A stretch of DNA of 11,357 bases, from contig JAQTSL010000095.1 of assembly GCA_028711355.1 (NCBI GenBank), forward strand, positions 1 through 11,357. The letters run 5' to 3'. A model generated the notes under the pieces. It saw only the letters and a program-made list of their open reading frames with translations, was not told the origin of the DNA and did not search any database. Of this stretch, positions 5,841 to 11,357 are shown piece by piece. The DNA is from Rhodoferax sp. (GTDB taxonomy: Bacteria; Pseudomonadota; Gammaproteobacteria; Burkholderiales; Burkholderiaceae_C). Numbering within the stretch: position 1 is the first letter of the stretch; each line of letters starts with the position of its first letter. The translations under genes and the position numbers were made by a program.

Positions 5841-6926
5841 CTATATTTTTGCAGTCGCCATATAGGCGTCAAAACGCATTTCAGAGAAACGCAGCCACAG
5901 CAACTGGTCACGCTGGAAAGCACGCATATCCTGATGGATTTTCTTGAACTCTGGCGACTTGGCTTCGTGCTCGGCAAATACTTCCATCGACGCCACAAAA
6001 CCGGCATCCATGATCTCTTTCGGGAAGGCCTTGAGCTGGGTCTTGTCAGCCACTAATTTCTTCAAGGCAATCGGGTTGAAGGCGTCGTACTTGGCAGTCA
6101 TGTCGCGCGCCGCTACCGCAGTTGCCACATCAACCATGGCCTGGTATTCAGGCGACAGCGCCGCGTAGGCTTTGGTGTTGATAAAGAACTCAAGCTCAGC
6201 GCCACCTTCCCACCAGCCTGGGTAGTAGTAGAACGGTGCCACCTTGTTGAAGCCCAGCTTCTGGTCGTCGTACGGACCAACAAATTCGGTGGCATCGAGC
6301 GTGCCTTTTTCCAGCGCCTGATAGACCTCGCCGGCTGGCATGTTTTGCGACACCACGCCAAGCTTTTGCATGGCTTCGCCAAACAGGCCACCGCCCATGC
6401 GCATCTTCAGACCCTTGAGGTCACTCACCGTCTTGATCTCCTTGCGGTACCAGCCACCCATCTGGGTGCCGGTGTTGCCCGCGCTGCGGCTCTTGATGTT
6501 GTACTTGGCGTAAAACTCGTCGAGCAGCTTGCGGCCGTTGCCGTACTCCATCCAGGCGTCCATCTGACGCGCGGTCAGACCAAAAGGCACGGCGCAGCCA
6601 AAGGCAAAAATGGCATCCTTGCCAGTGAAATAGTAGGACGCCGTTTGCGCCATTTCGACGGTTCCGTTTTGAATGCCATCAACCACGCCAAAGGGCGGCA
6701 TCAATTCGCCACCGGCATGGACCGACACCTCAAATTTGCCGCCTGACAAGTCCTTGACGGTCTTGGCAAACATCTCGGCACTGCCAAAAATGGTGGGCAG
6801 CGACTTGGGAAAACTTGACGCCAAACGCCAGCGCACGTTGGCACCCTGGGCATACACGGCGGGAGCAGCACCCGCAGCCAAAATACCCGCAATACCGGCA
6901 TTTTTGATAATTGAACGACGATCCAT
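5841..6926 (-). CDS. TRAP transporter periplasmic substrate-binding protein (DctP/TakP-like), copy 2
   Basis: A 361-residue paralogue of the 4512-5591 product with the same architecture, so a TRAP solute receptor for an organic anion. ATG 6926 is preceded by AGGAGT (6933-6938) and gives the Tat-like signal DRRSIIK with cleavage near VYA-QG (residue 26). Shared motifs are WRLASSFPKSL (33-43), IQNGTVE (85-91), GGWYRKEIK (157-165), KMRMGGG with Arg176, GPYDD (217-221) and YYYPGWWEGG (233-242). Differences fall near the likely ligand site: AEWIGPYDD in copy 1 is TEFVGPYDD here, and IGGFGGK is MGGGLFG. The two receptors may therefore prefer different acids. The gene ends at a strong terminator, begins 138 bp after dxs, and has its own promoter. 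Confidence 0.92.
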   Translation of the reverse strand: MDRRSIIKNAGIAGILAAGAAPAVYAQGANVRWRLASSFPKSLPTIFGSAEMFAKTVKDLSGGKFEVSVHAGGELMPPFGVVDGIQNGTVEMAQTASYYFTGKDAIFAFGCAVPFGLTARQMDAWMEYGNGRKLLDEFYAKYNIKSRSAGNTGTQMGGWYRKEIKTVSDLKGLKMRMGGGLFGEAMQKLGVVSQNMPAGEVYQALEKGTLDATEFVGPYDDQKLGFNKVAPFYYYPGWWEGGAELEFFINTKAYAALSPEYQAMVDVATAVAARDMTAKYDAFNPIALKKLVADKTQLKAFPKEIMDAGFVASMEVFAEHEAKSPEFKKIHQDMRAFQRDQLLWLRFSEMRFDAYMATAKI

Positions 6927-7004
6927 TAATTTACTCCTGGAGTTGAAAACTGTAATGTTGCCGATGCTGCAAGGCACGGCAGCGACGGTTAAATGTCACG
7001 CCTC

Positions 7005-7046
7005 ATTCTAAGAAACACACCCTCTGCAAAAGGGTGGGTTTACCCT
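7005..7046 (-). promoter_or_regulatory. Promoter of dctP copy 2 with activator-type palindrome
   Basis: Read on the - strand, AGGG-TAAA-CCCA (7035-7046) is followed after 24 bp by the -10 box TAGAAT (7005-7010), giving a palindrome centre near -42. As in copy 1, no good -35 is visible. The predicted leader is about 72 nt. The palindrome and -10 region match the copy 1 promoter while the sequence between them does not. Confidence 0.5.
7018..7036 (-). terminator. Weak hairpin after dxs
   Basis: CACCCT and AGGGTG form a 6-bp stem around a 7-base loop, and on the - strand the hairpin is followed by TGTTTCTT. It starts about 28 bp after the dxs stop and could end that operon. It overlaps the dctP copy 2 promoter, and is absent from the copy 1 promoter, so it is more likely linked to dxs than to dctP. 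Confidence 0.35.
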
Positions 7047-7064
7047 AAAAATCGCAGAATGTCT

Positions 7065-8939
7065 TCACATACTTTGCGCCAACGCAAAACGTGCGCGAAT
7101 AGCTGCCTCTATGCCCGAAGCGTCCAGCCCCTGTAGCGCCAGCAGTTTGGCCGGGTCGCCGTGCTCAATGAATACATCGGGCAAGCCCAGTTGCAGCACC
7201 GGTTTATTGACACCGGCTTGGGCCAGCGCCTCCAGCACCGCGCTGCCCGCACCGCCCATCACCGCGCCTTCTTCCAGCGTGACCAGCGCGTCGTGGCTGG
7301 CGGCCATCTGCAGCAGCAGCTCCACGTCGAGCGGTTTCACCCAGCGCATATTCACCACCGTGGCATCCAGCGCTTGCGCGGCTTGCAGCGCCGGATACAG
7401 CAGCGTGCCAAAGGCCAGTATGGCAATGCTTTTGCCGGTGCGACGAATCTCGCCTTTGCCAAACGGCAGTGCGTCCAGCGTGCAGGTCACGGGCACGCCT
7501 GCGCCCACGCCGCGCGGGTAGCGCACCGCCACAGGGTGCTGCTGTGCGTAGGCGGTACTGAGCAACTGGCGGCATTCATTCTCGTCGGCCGGGCAGGCCA
7601 GACTGATATTGGGTACGCAGCGCAAAAACGGGATGTCGTAGGCCCCAGCGTGGGTAGCGCCGTCGGCGCCGACCAGCCCGGCGCGGTCCAGCGCAAACAC
7701 CACCGGCAGGTTTTGCAGCGCCACGTCGTGAATTAACTGATCGTAGCCGCGCTGCAAAAAGGTCGAATAGATCGCGACCACCGGCTTGAGACCTTCGCAG
7801 GCCAGACCGGCAGCAAAAGTCACCGCATGTTGTTCGGCAATGCCCACGTCAAAGAAACGGGTGGGAAAACGTTTTTCAAACTCCACCATGCCTGAGCCTT
7901 CGCGCATGGCCGGGGTGATGGCCACCAGCTTGCTGTCGGCTGCCGCCATGTCGCACAGCCAGTCGCCAAATACCTGGGTAAACGTCGGCTTGGCCACAGT
8001 GCTGGCTTGTTGCAAACCAACTGCCGGGTCGAACTTGCCCGGGCCGTGGTAGGCAATCGGGTCGGCCTCGGCCAGCTTGTAACCTTGCCCCTTCTTGGTG
8101 ACGACGTGCAAAAACTGCGGGCCCTTGAGCTGCTTGATGTTTTCCAGCACGCTCACCAGCGTGTCAACATCGTGGCCGTCGATCGGGCCGACGTAATTGA
8201 AGCCAAATTTTTCAAACAGCGTGATCGGCTTGACCATGCCCTTGGCCGATTCTTCAAAGCGCTTGGCCAGTTCCCACAGCGGTGGCGCGCCCTTGAGCAC
8301 AGTTTTGCTGGCCTGCTTGGCCGCCGCGTAAAACTGGCCGCTGAGCAGCTTGGCCAGGTAGCGGTTCAAGGCGCCCACCGGCGGGCTGATCGACATGTCG
8401 TTGTCGTTCAGGATCACCAGCAGATTGCAATCAGAAACGCCGGCGTTGTTCATCGCCTCAAACGCCATGCCGGCGGTCATGGCGCCGTCGCCAATGACGG
8501 CAATCGCGTGGCGCTCTTCGCCCTTGAGCCGACTGGCCAGCGCCATGCCCAGCGCGGCTGAGATCGAGGTGCTGGAATGCGCCGTGCCAAACGCGTCAAA
8601 GTCGCTTTCATCGCGCCGCGGAAAGCCGCTCAAGCCGCCCAACTGGCGCAAGGACGCCATGCGCTGGCGCCTGCCGGTCAGAATCTTGTGCGGGTAGGTT
8701 TGATGGCCGACGTCCCAGACAACACGGTCGTGCGGTGTGTTAAACACATAGTGCAGCGCCACTGTCAACTCGACCGTGCCCAGGTTGGAGCTGAGGTGGC
8801 CACCGGTCTTGGCCACGCTGTCGAGCAAAAACGCCCGCAGCTCGGTGGCCAATTGCCCCAACTGCGGGCGCGCCAGGCGGCGCAAGTCATCCGGGCGATC
8901 GATGGTCTGCAGCAAGGGGAACGGTAAATTGGTTAACAT
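7065..8939 (-). CDS. dxs: 1-deoxy-D-xylulose-5-phosphate synthase
   Basis: A 624-residue cytosolic thiamine-diphosphate enzyme that condenses pyruvate and glyceraldehyde 3-phosphate to DXP with loss of CO2. This is the first step of the methylerythritol phosphate pathway and of thiamine and pyridoxal precursor supply. Motifs in order are GGHLSSNLGTVELT (47-60), DVGHQTYPHKILTGR (76-90), HSSTSIS (121-127), the ThDP motif GDGAMTAGMAFEAMNNAG (150-167) with NDND (178-181), and DVGIAEQHAVTFAAGLA (364-380) with catalytic Glu369. DGATHAGAYD follows, with His430 matching E. coli His431. Length and motifs are complete. The start ATG 8939 has no clear Shine-Dalgarno sequence; an imperfect palindrome lies 14-53 nt upstream. 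It follows ispA by 76 bp on the same strand, a common pairing for the pathway. Confidence 0.97.
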   Translation of the reverse strand: MLTNLPFPLLQTIDRPDDLRRLARPQLGQLATELRAFLLDSVAKTGGHLSSNLGTVELTVALHYVFNTPHDRVVWDVGHQTYPHKILTGRRQRMASLRQLGGLSGFPRRDESDFDAFGTAHSSTSISAALGMALASRLKGEERHAIAVIGDGAMTAGMAFEAMNNAGVSDCNLLVILNDNDMSISPPVGALNRYLAKLLSGQFYAAAKQASKTVLKGAPPLWELAKRFEESAKGMVKPITLFEKFGFNYVGPIDGHDVDTLVSVLENIKQLKGPQFLHVVTKKGQGYKLAEADPIAYHGPGKFDPAVGLQQASTVAKPTFTQVFGDWLCDMAAADSKLVAITPAMREGSGMVEFEKRFPTRFFDVGIAEQHAVTFAAGLACEGLKPVVAIYSTFLQRGYDQLIHDVALQNLPVVFALDRAGLVGADGATHAGAYDIPFLRCVPNISLACPADENECRQLLSTAYAQQHPVAVRYPRGVGAGVPVTCTLDALPFGKGEIRRTGKSIAILAFGTLLYPALQAAQALDATVVNMRWVKPLDVELLLQMAASHDALVTLEEGAVMGGAGSAVLEALAQAGVNKPVLQLGLPDVFIEHGDPAKLLALQGLDASGIEAAIRARFALAQSM

Positions 8940-8952
8940 ACGCTTTACTATT

Positions 8953-8992
8953 TATAGCTGTTTGCGCTTATTCAATAAGGGCTAGAGCCATA
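8953..8992. repeat. Imperfect palindrome, probable dispersed Comamonadaceae intergenic repeat
   Basis: Centred on 8973, CTTATT (8967-8972) pairs with AATAAG (8974-8979). The stem then extends outward with interruptions through GC/GC (8964-8965 and 8981-8982), GCT/AGC (8957-8959 and 8986-8988) and TAT/ATA (8953-8955 and 8990-8992). The motif TATAGCTGTTTGCGCTT resembles short repeats I recall as widespread between genes in Acidovorax, Polaromonas and Rhodoferax. It occupies the ispA-dxs gap. Copy number cannot be checked here. Confidence 0.5.
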
Positions 8993-9015
8993 TTTCATCA
9001 TATTTTTCGGCGACC

Positions 9016-9939
9016 TCAGCAAGACCGGTCCAGCACCCGGTCGGCCAGCGCCTGCAAGACCTGAACATCCGCCAGGCCACTGCCTGCCAGCGCCACCAGC
9101 GCCTGTCCGTGCAGCTTGCGCGCGTAGCCGCGCGCCCCGGGCAGGCCCAGCAACGACACATAGGTCGGCTTGTCGGCGGCCGCATCCTTGCCGGCAGTCT
9201 TGCCTAAGGTGGCCGAATCAGCGGTAACGTCAAGAATGTCATCGACCACCTGAAACGCCAGCCCAATGGCCGCACCATAAGTTTGCAACGCCGTAGCCGC
9301 TTGCGCCGAGGCGTCGCCGCAGGCCGCCCCCATCATGACACTGGCTTGCAACAGTGCGCCGGTCTTGAGCCGGTGCATCTGGCGCAACTGTGCCTCGGTC
9401 AGGCGCAGGCCGACGCTGGCCAGGTCAATCGCCTGCCCACCGGCCATACCCGCACACCCGGCGGCACGTGACAGCAGGCGGCACAACCGCGCCTGTTGCG
9501 CGGCACTGATCACGCTCACGTCAGGGGTCAGCAACTCGAACGCCAGCGCCTGCAGAGCGTCACCCGCCAGCATCGCCACCGCCTCGCCAAATTGCACATG
9601 AGTGGTCGGCTTGCCACGGCGCAGCACGTCGTTGTCCATGCACGGCATATCGTCGTGCACCAGCGAATAGGCGTGAATAAGTTCGGTCGAACACGCCGCA
9701 CGCAAAGGTGCCTCGGTGCCCACCGGCGCGCCAGTTGCCTGCGCTGCGGCCAGCACCAGCAACGGGCGCAAGCGCTTGCCACCGCCCTGCACTGCGTAGC
9801 GCATGGCGGCCATCAAATCAGCCGGGGCCTGATGCCCCATGTCAGCGGTGGTGGCGATGCTGACCCAGGCGTCAAGCGCGTGCTCGACGGCGGCCAGTTG
9901 CGCTGGTATCCAGCGATCCAGATCAAACGGGGCGTTCAT
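9016..9939 (-). CDS. ispA: Farnesyl diphosphate synthase (polyprenyl synthetase family)
   Basis: A 307-residue cytosolic prenyltransferase that condenses isopentenyl diphosphate with DMAPP and then GPP to make farnesyl diphosphate, for quinones and undecaprenyl carriers. The family signature GGGKRLRP is at 52-59. The first Asp-rich motif DDMPCMDND (96-104) has the two-residue insertion of bacterial type II FPP synthases, and resembles the E. coli IspA site after HAYSLVH. The second Asp-rich motif DDILD is at 233-237. GQAIDL and the conserved KTGAL (Lys192) lie between. ATG 9939 overlaps the xseB stop by four bases (ATGA), supporting this start over an upstream in-frame one at 10023, and implying translational coupling. 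The product could instead be a GPP/GGPP synthase, but the motifs favour FPP. Confidence 0.95.
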   Translation of the reverse strand: MNAPFDLDRWIPAQLAAVEHALDAWVSIATTADMGHQAPADLMAAMRYAVQGGGKRLRPLLVLAAAQATGAPVGTEAPLRAACSTELIHAYSLVHDDMPCMDNDVLRRGKPTTHVQFGEAVAMLAGDALQALAFELLTPDVSVISAAQQARLCRLLSRAAGCAGMAGGQAIDLASVGLRLTEAQLRQMHRLKTGALLQASVMMGAACGDASAQAATALQTYGAAIGLAFQVVDDILDVTADSATLGKTAGKDAAADKPTYVSLLGLPGARGYARKLHGQALVALAGSGLADVQVLQALADRVLDRSC

Positions 9940-10178
9940 GCAGCGTCGGCAACCCAGGTTTTGAGCACGCCCTGGTCGAGCACCTTGACCTGCTCTTGTA
10001 CCGCTTGCAGGCGCTCGCGGCAAAACGCCAGCAACTCAGCGCCACGCTGGTACTGCCCGAGTAATTGCTCCAGTGGCATATCACCCGACTCGAGCCGGGC
10101 GACCAACTGTTCCAGCTCTTGCAGCGCCGCCTCGTAACTGGCTGGCGCGGCAGCAACAGGGTGCGTAACTTTGGCCAT
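9936..10178 (-). CDS. xseB: Exodeoxyribonuclease VII small subunit
   Basis: An 80-residue helical protein that binds XseA to form exonuclease VII, which degrades single-stranded DNA into acid-soluble oligonucleotides. The family core is visible at about residues 14-62: SYEAALQELEQLVARLESGDMPLEQ, split as SYEAALQELEQLVARL then ESGDMPLEQLLGQYQRG, followed by a helix CRERLQAVQEQV. Length is normal. ATG 10178 is preceded by GGAG about ten bases upstream. It is the first gene of the xseB-ispA-dxs operon and its stop overlaps the ispA start. The large subunit xseA is not in this window. Confidence 0.94.
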   Translation of the reverse strand: MAKVTHPVAAAPASYEAALQELEQLVARLESGDMPLEQLLGQYQRGAELLAFCRERLQAVQEQVKVLDQGVLKTWVADAA

Positions 10179-10208
10179 GAACTGCGGTGCTCCCGATGTA
10201 AAGCGCGC

Positions 10209-10214
10209 ATTTTA
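10209..10214 (-). promoter_or_regulatory. Probable -10 box of the xseB-ispA-dxs operon
   Basis: TAAAAT on the - strand, followed by GC-rich start-site sequence, would give a leader of about 24 nt before the xseB ATG. No clear -35 match stands 16-18 bp upstream. It is the only good -10 in the divergent gap for this direction. Confidence 0.4.
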
Positions 10215-10239
10215 GGCGTGGCTTGATGCGGGCGGTGGC

Positions 10240-10245
10240 TACAAT
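10240..10245 (+). promoter_or_regulatory. Probable -10 box of the Rieske gene
   Basis: TACAAT in the context GTGGCTACAAT on the + strand, with a predicted start near 10252 and a leader of about 70 nt. TTGATG stands only 11 bp upstream, too close to act as its -35. The divergent xseB -10 is about 25 bp away, so the two promoters may interfere. Confidence 0.45.
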
Positions 10246-10258
10246 CCTGCGCTCTCGG

Positions 10259-10319
10259 GTCGGTCACTACCGGCTTTTCTTTTTTGCATCTTGGTGCTTC
10301 TCCCTGTGGGAGTGATCGG
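10259..10319 (+). promoter_or_regulatory. Candidate leader switch: terminator-like hairpin, hidden Shine-Dalgarno, competing pairing
   Basis: Three structures are possible in the Rieske gene leader. (a) GTCGGT (10259-10264) with ACCGGC (10269-10274), one G-U pair, followed by an 11-base tract with ten T (10275-10285). (b) CTCCC (10300-10304) with GGGAG (10308-10312), which hides the Shine-Dalgarno. (c) 10260-10268 with 10311-10319, nine continuous pairs including two G-U, which excludes both others. No known riboswitch class is recognised. The pairings may be coincidental. Confidence 0.35.
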
Positions 10320-10321
10320 GC

Positions 10322-11357
10322 TTGTCTGATTTAAGTCGTCAACTGCAGCAGGCCAGCGGCCAACTACCCGTCATTTCTTATTTTGACGACGCGCTGTATC
10401 AGCGCGAGCTGCATACCCTGTTCCAGCATGGGCCACGCTACGTGGGTCACGCACTGAGTGTGCCCAACGTGGGCGACTACTACGCTTTGCCGCAAGAAGG
10501 CGCGGGCCGCGCGCTGCTACACACCGAGCGCGGCGTCGAACTGGTGTCCAACGTCTGTCGCCACCGCCAGGCGGTGATGCTCAAGGGACGCGGTAGGCTG
10601 GGCGCAGACGGCAACGCGGCCAACATCGTCTGCCCAATCCACCGCTGGACTTACGCCGCGCATGGCCAGCAACCGGCCGGAGCGCTGATCGGCGCGCCGC
10701 ACTTTGCCCAGGACCCGTGCCTGAACCTCGCCAACTACCCGCTGCAAAACTGGAACGGGCTGCTGTTTGAGGCGACTGGCCGCGACGTCGCCACCGACTT
10801 GGCGGGTCTGGCCGAGCGCGCCGCACTGGATTTTTCGGGCTATGTACTGGACAAGGTCGAGCTGCATACCTGCAACTACAACTGGAAGACCTTCATTGAG
10901 GTCTATCTGGAGGATTACCACGTGGGCCCGTTTCACCCTGGGCTGGGCAGTTTTGTGACGTGTGACGACCTGCGCTGGGACTTGTCTGACCGCTATTCGG
11001 TGCAGACGGTGGGGCTATCCAGGGCATTTGGCCGACCCGGCTCTGCCGTCTATCAGCGCTGGCACGACGCGCTTTTGGCCTATCGCAACGGACAACTACC
11101 AGAGCGTGGTGCGATCTGGCTGACCTATTACCCGCACCTCATGATCGAGTGGTACCCGCACGTGCTGACGGTCTCGACGCTGCACCCGATCGGTACCGAC
11201 CAGACGCTCAACGTGGTGGAGTTTTACTACCCGGAAGAGATTGCCGCGTTTGAGCGTGAATTGGTCCAGGCACAGCAGGCCGCCTACAGTGAAACCTGCA
11301 TCGAGGACGATGAGATCGGCGAGCGCATGGACGCGGGCCGCAAAGCCTTGTGGCTGC
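10322..11357 (+). CDS. Rieske [2Fe-2S] ring-hydroxylating oxygenase, alpha-subunit-like (3' truncated by window)
   Basis: An oxygenase-type iron-sulfur protein; 345 codons are visible and the end lies beyond the window. The start is TTG 10322, preceded by GGGAG (10308-10312). An in-frame TGA at 10313-10315 rules out earlier starts, and no ATG occurs in frame until residue 86. The Rieske cluster ligands are C79-x-H81 and C104-P-I-H107, followed by RWTY. The catalytic domain begins near NWKTFIEVYLEDYHVGPFH, where His200 and His205 are two iron ligands. The acidic segment IEDDE (327-331) is a plausible source of the third. Such enzymes hydroxylate aromatic or other small molecules with a separate reductase, which is not seen here. 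The substrate is unknown. A divergent promoter region separates it from xseB. Confidence 0.92.
   Translation, partial: MSDLSRQLQQASGQLPVISYFDDALYQRELHTLFQHGPRYVGHALSVPNVGDYYALPQEGAGRALLHTERGVELVSNVCRHRQAVMLKGRGRLGADGNAANIVCPIHRWTYAAHGQQPAGALIGAPHFAQDPCLNLANYPLQNWNGLLFEATGRDVATDLAGLAERAALDFSGYVLDKVELHTCNYNWKTFIEVYLEDYHVGPFHPGLGSFVTCDDLRWDLSDRYSVQTVGLSRAFGRPGSAVYQRWHDALLAYRNGQLPERGAIWLTYYPHLMIEWYPHVLTVSTLHPIGTDQTLNVVEFYYPEEIAAFERELVQAQQAAYSETCIEDDEIGERMDAGRKALWL

Noticed and set aside
7161..8927. Several + strand open frames of 100-190 codons opposite dxs
   Set aside because: Antisense frames are common opposite codon-biased GC-rich genes; dxs explains the region fully.
9496..10137. A + strand open frame of 213 codons opposite ispA and xseB
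   Set aside because: Antisense shadow; its Cys/Arg/His-rich composition and lack of motifs argue against a protein.
1..11357. CRISPR arrays, tRNA or rRNA genes, phage attachment sites
   Set aside because: No regularly spaced repeats, tRNA-like cloverleaf or rRNA sequence was recognised on either strand.

Overview
The window looks like a chromosomal segment of a betaproteobacterium, most likely order Burkholderiales, family Comamonadaceae (Rhodoferax/Polaromonas-like). This rests on moderately high GC coding sequence with long antisense open frames, a xseB-ispA-dxs isoprenoid operon next to a Rieske oxygenase gene, several TRAP transporter genes with Tat-type binding-protein signals, and an intergenic imperfect palindrome resembling dispersed repeats I recall from this family. 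No search could be run, so the taxonomic call is inference.

Layout. 1-945 (+): C-terminal part of a TRAP large permease (dctM), with an unusual Ala/Pro/acidic tail. 1131-2779 (+): a hipB-hipA toxin-antitoxin pair with an operator-like palindrome in front and a perfect 14-bp hairpin behind. 2835-4511: an intact IS110-family transposase (3118-4347) with structured non-coding flanks; a 9-bp direct repeat (3014-3022 and 4429-4437) is a candidate for its ends. 4512-6926 (-): two paralogous TRAP periplasmic binding proteins (dctP-type), each with its own promoter and separated by a good terminator. 7065-10178 (-): xseB-ispA-dxs. 10322-11357 (+): a divergent Rieske ring-hydroxylating oxygenase alpha-subunit-like gene with a TTG start, cut by the window end.

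How it fits together. The permease on + and the binding proteins on - converge; hipBA and the IS lie between them, so this looks like a TRAP locus with accessory insertions in the gap. The TRAP proteins would import an organic acid (substrate not determinable here). IspA and Dxs act in the methylerythritol phosphate route to prenyl diphosphates, and XseB is the small subunit of exonuclease VII.

Most interesting non-coding observations: (1) both dctP promoters carry the same arrangement, an AGGG-N4-CCC palindrome 24-25 bp from a TAGAAT -10 box with no good -35, as expected for a class II activator-dependent promoter; (2) the Rieske gene leader contains a terminator-like hairpin with a U-tract, a hairpin that hides the Shine-Dalgarno sequence, and a competing long-range pairing; (3) the transposase Shine-Dalgarno sequence lies inside a perfect 9-bp stem; (4) the IS flanks should contain a bridge RNA, which I could not place with confidence. 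I do not see a clear-cut new multi-gene system.
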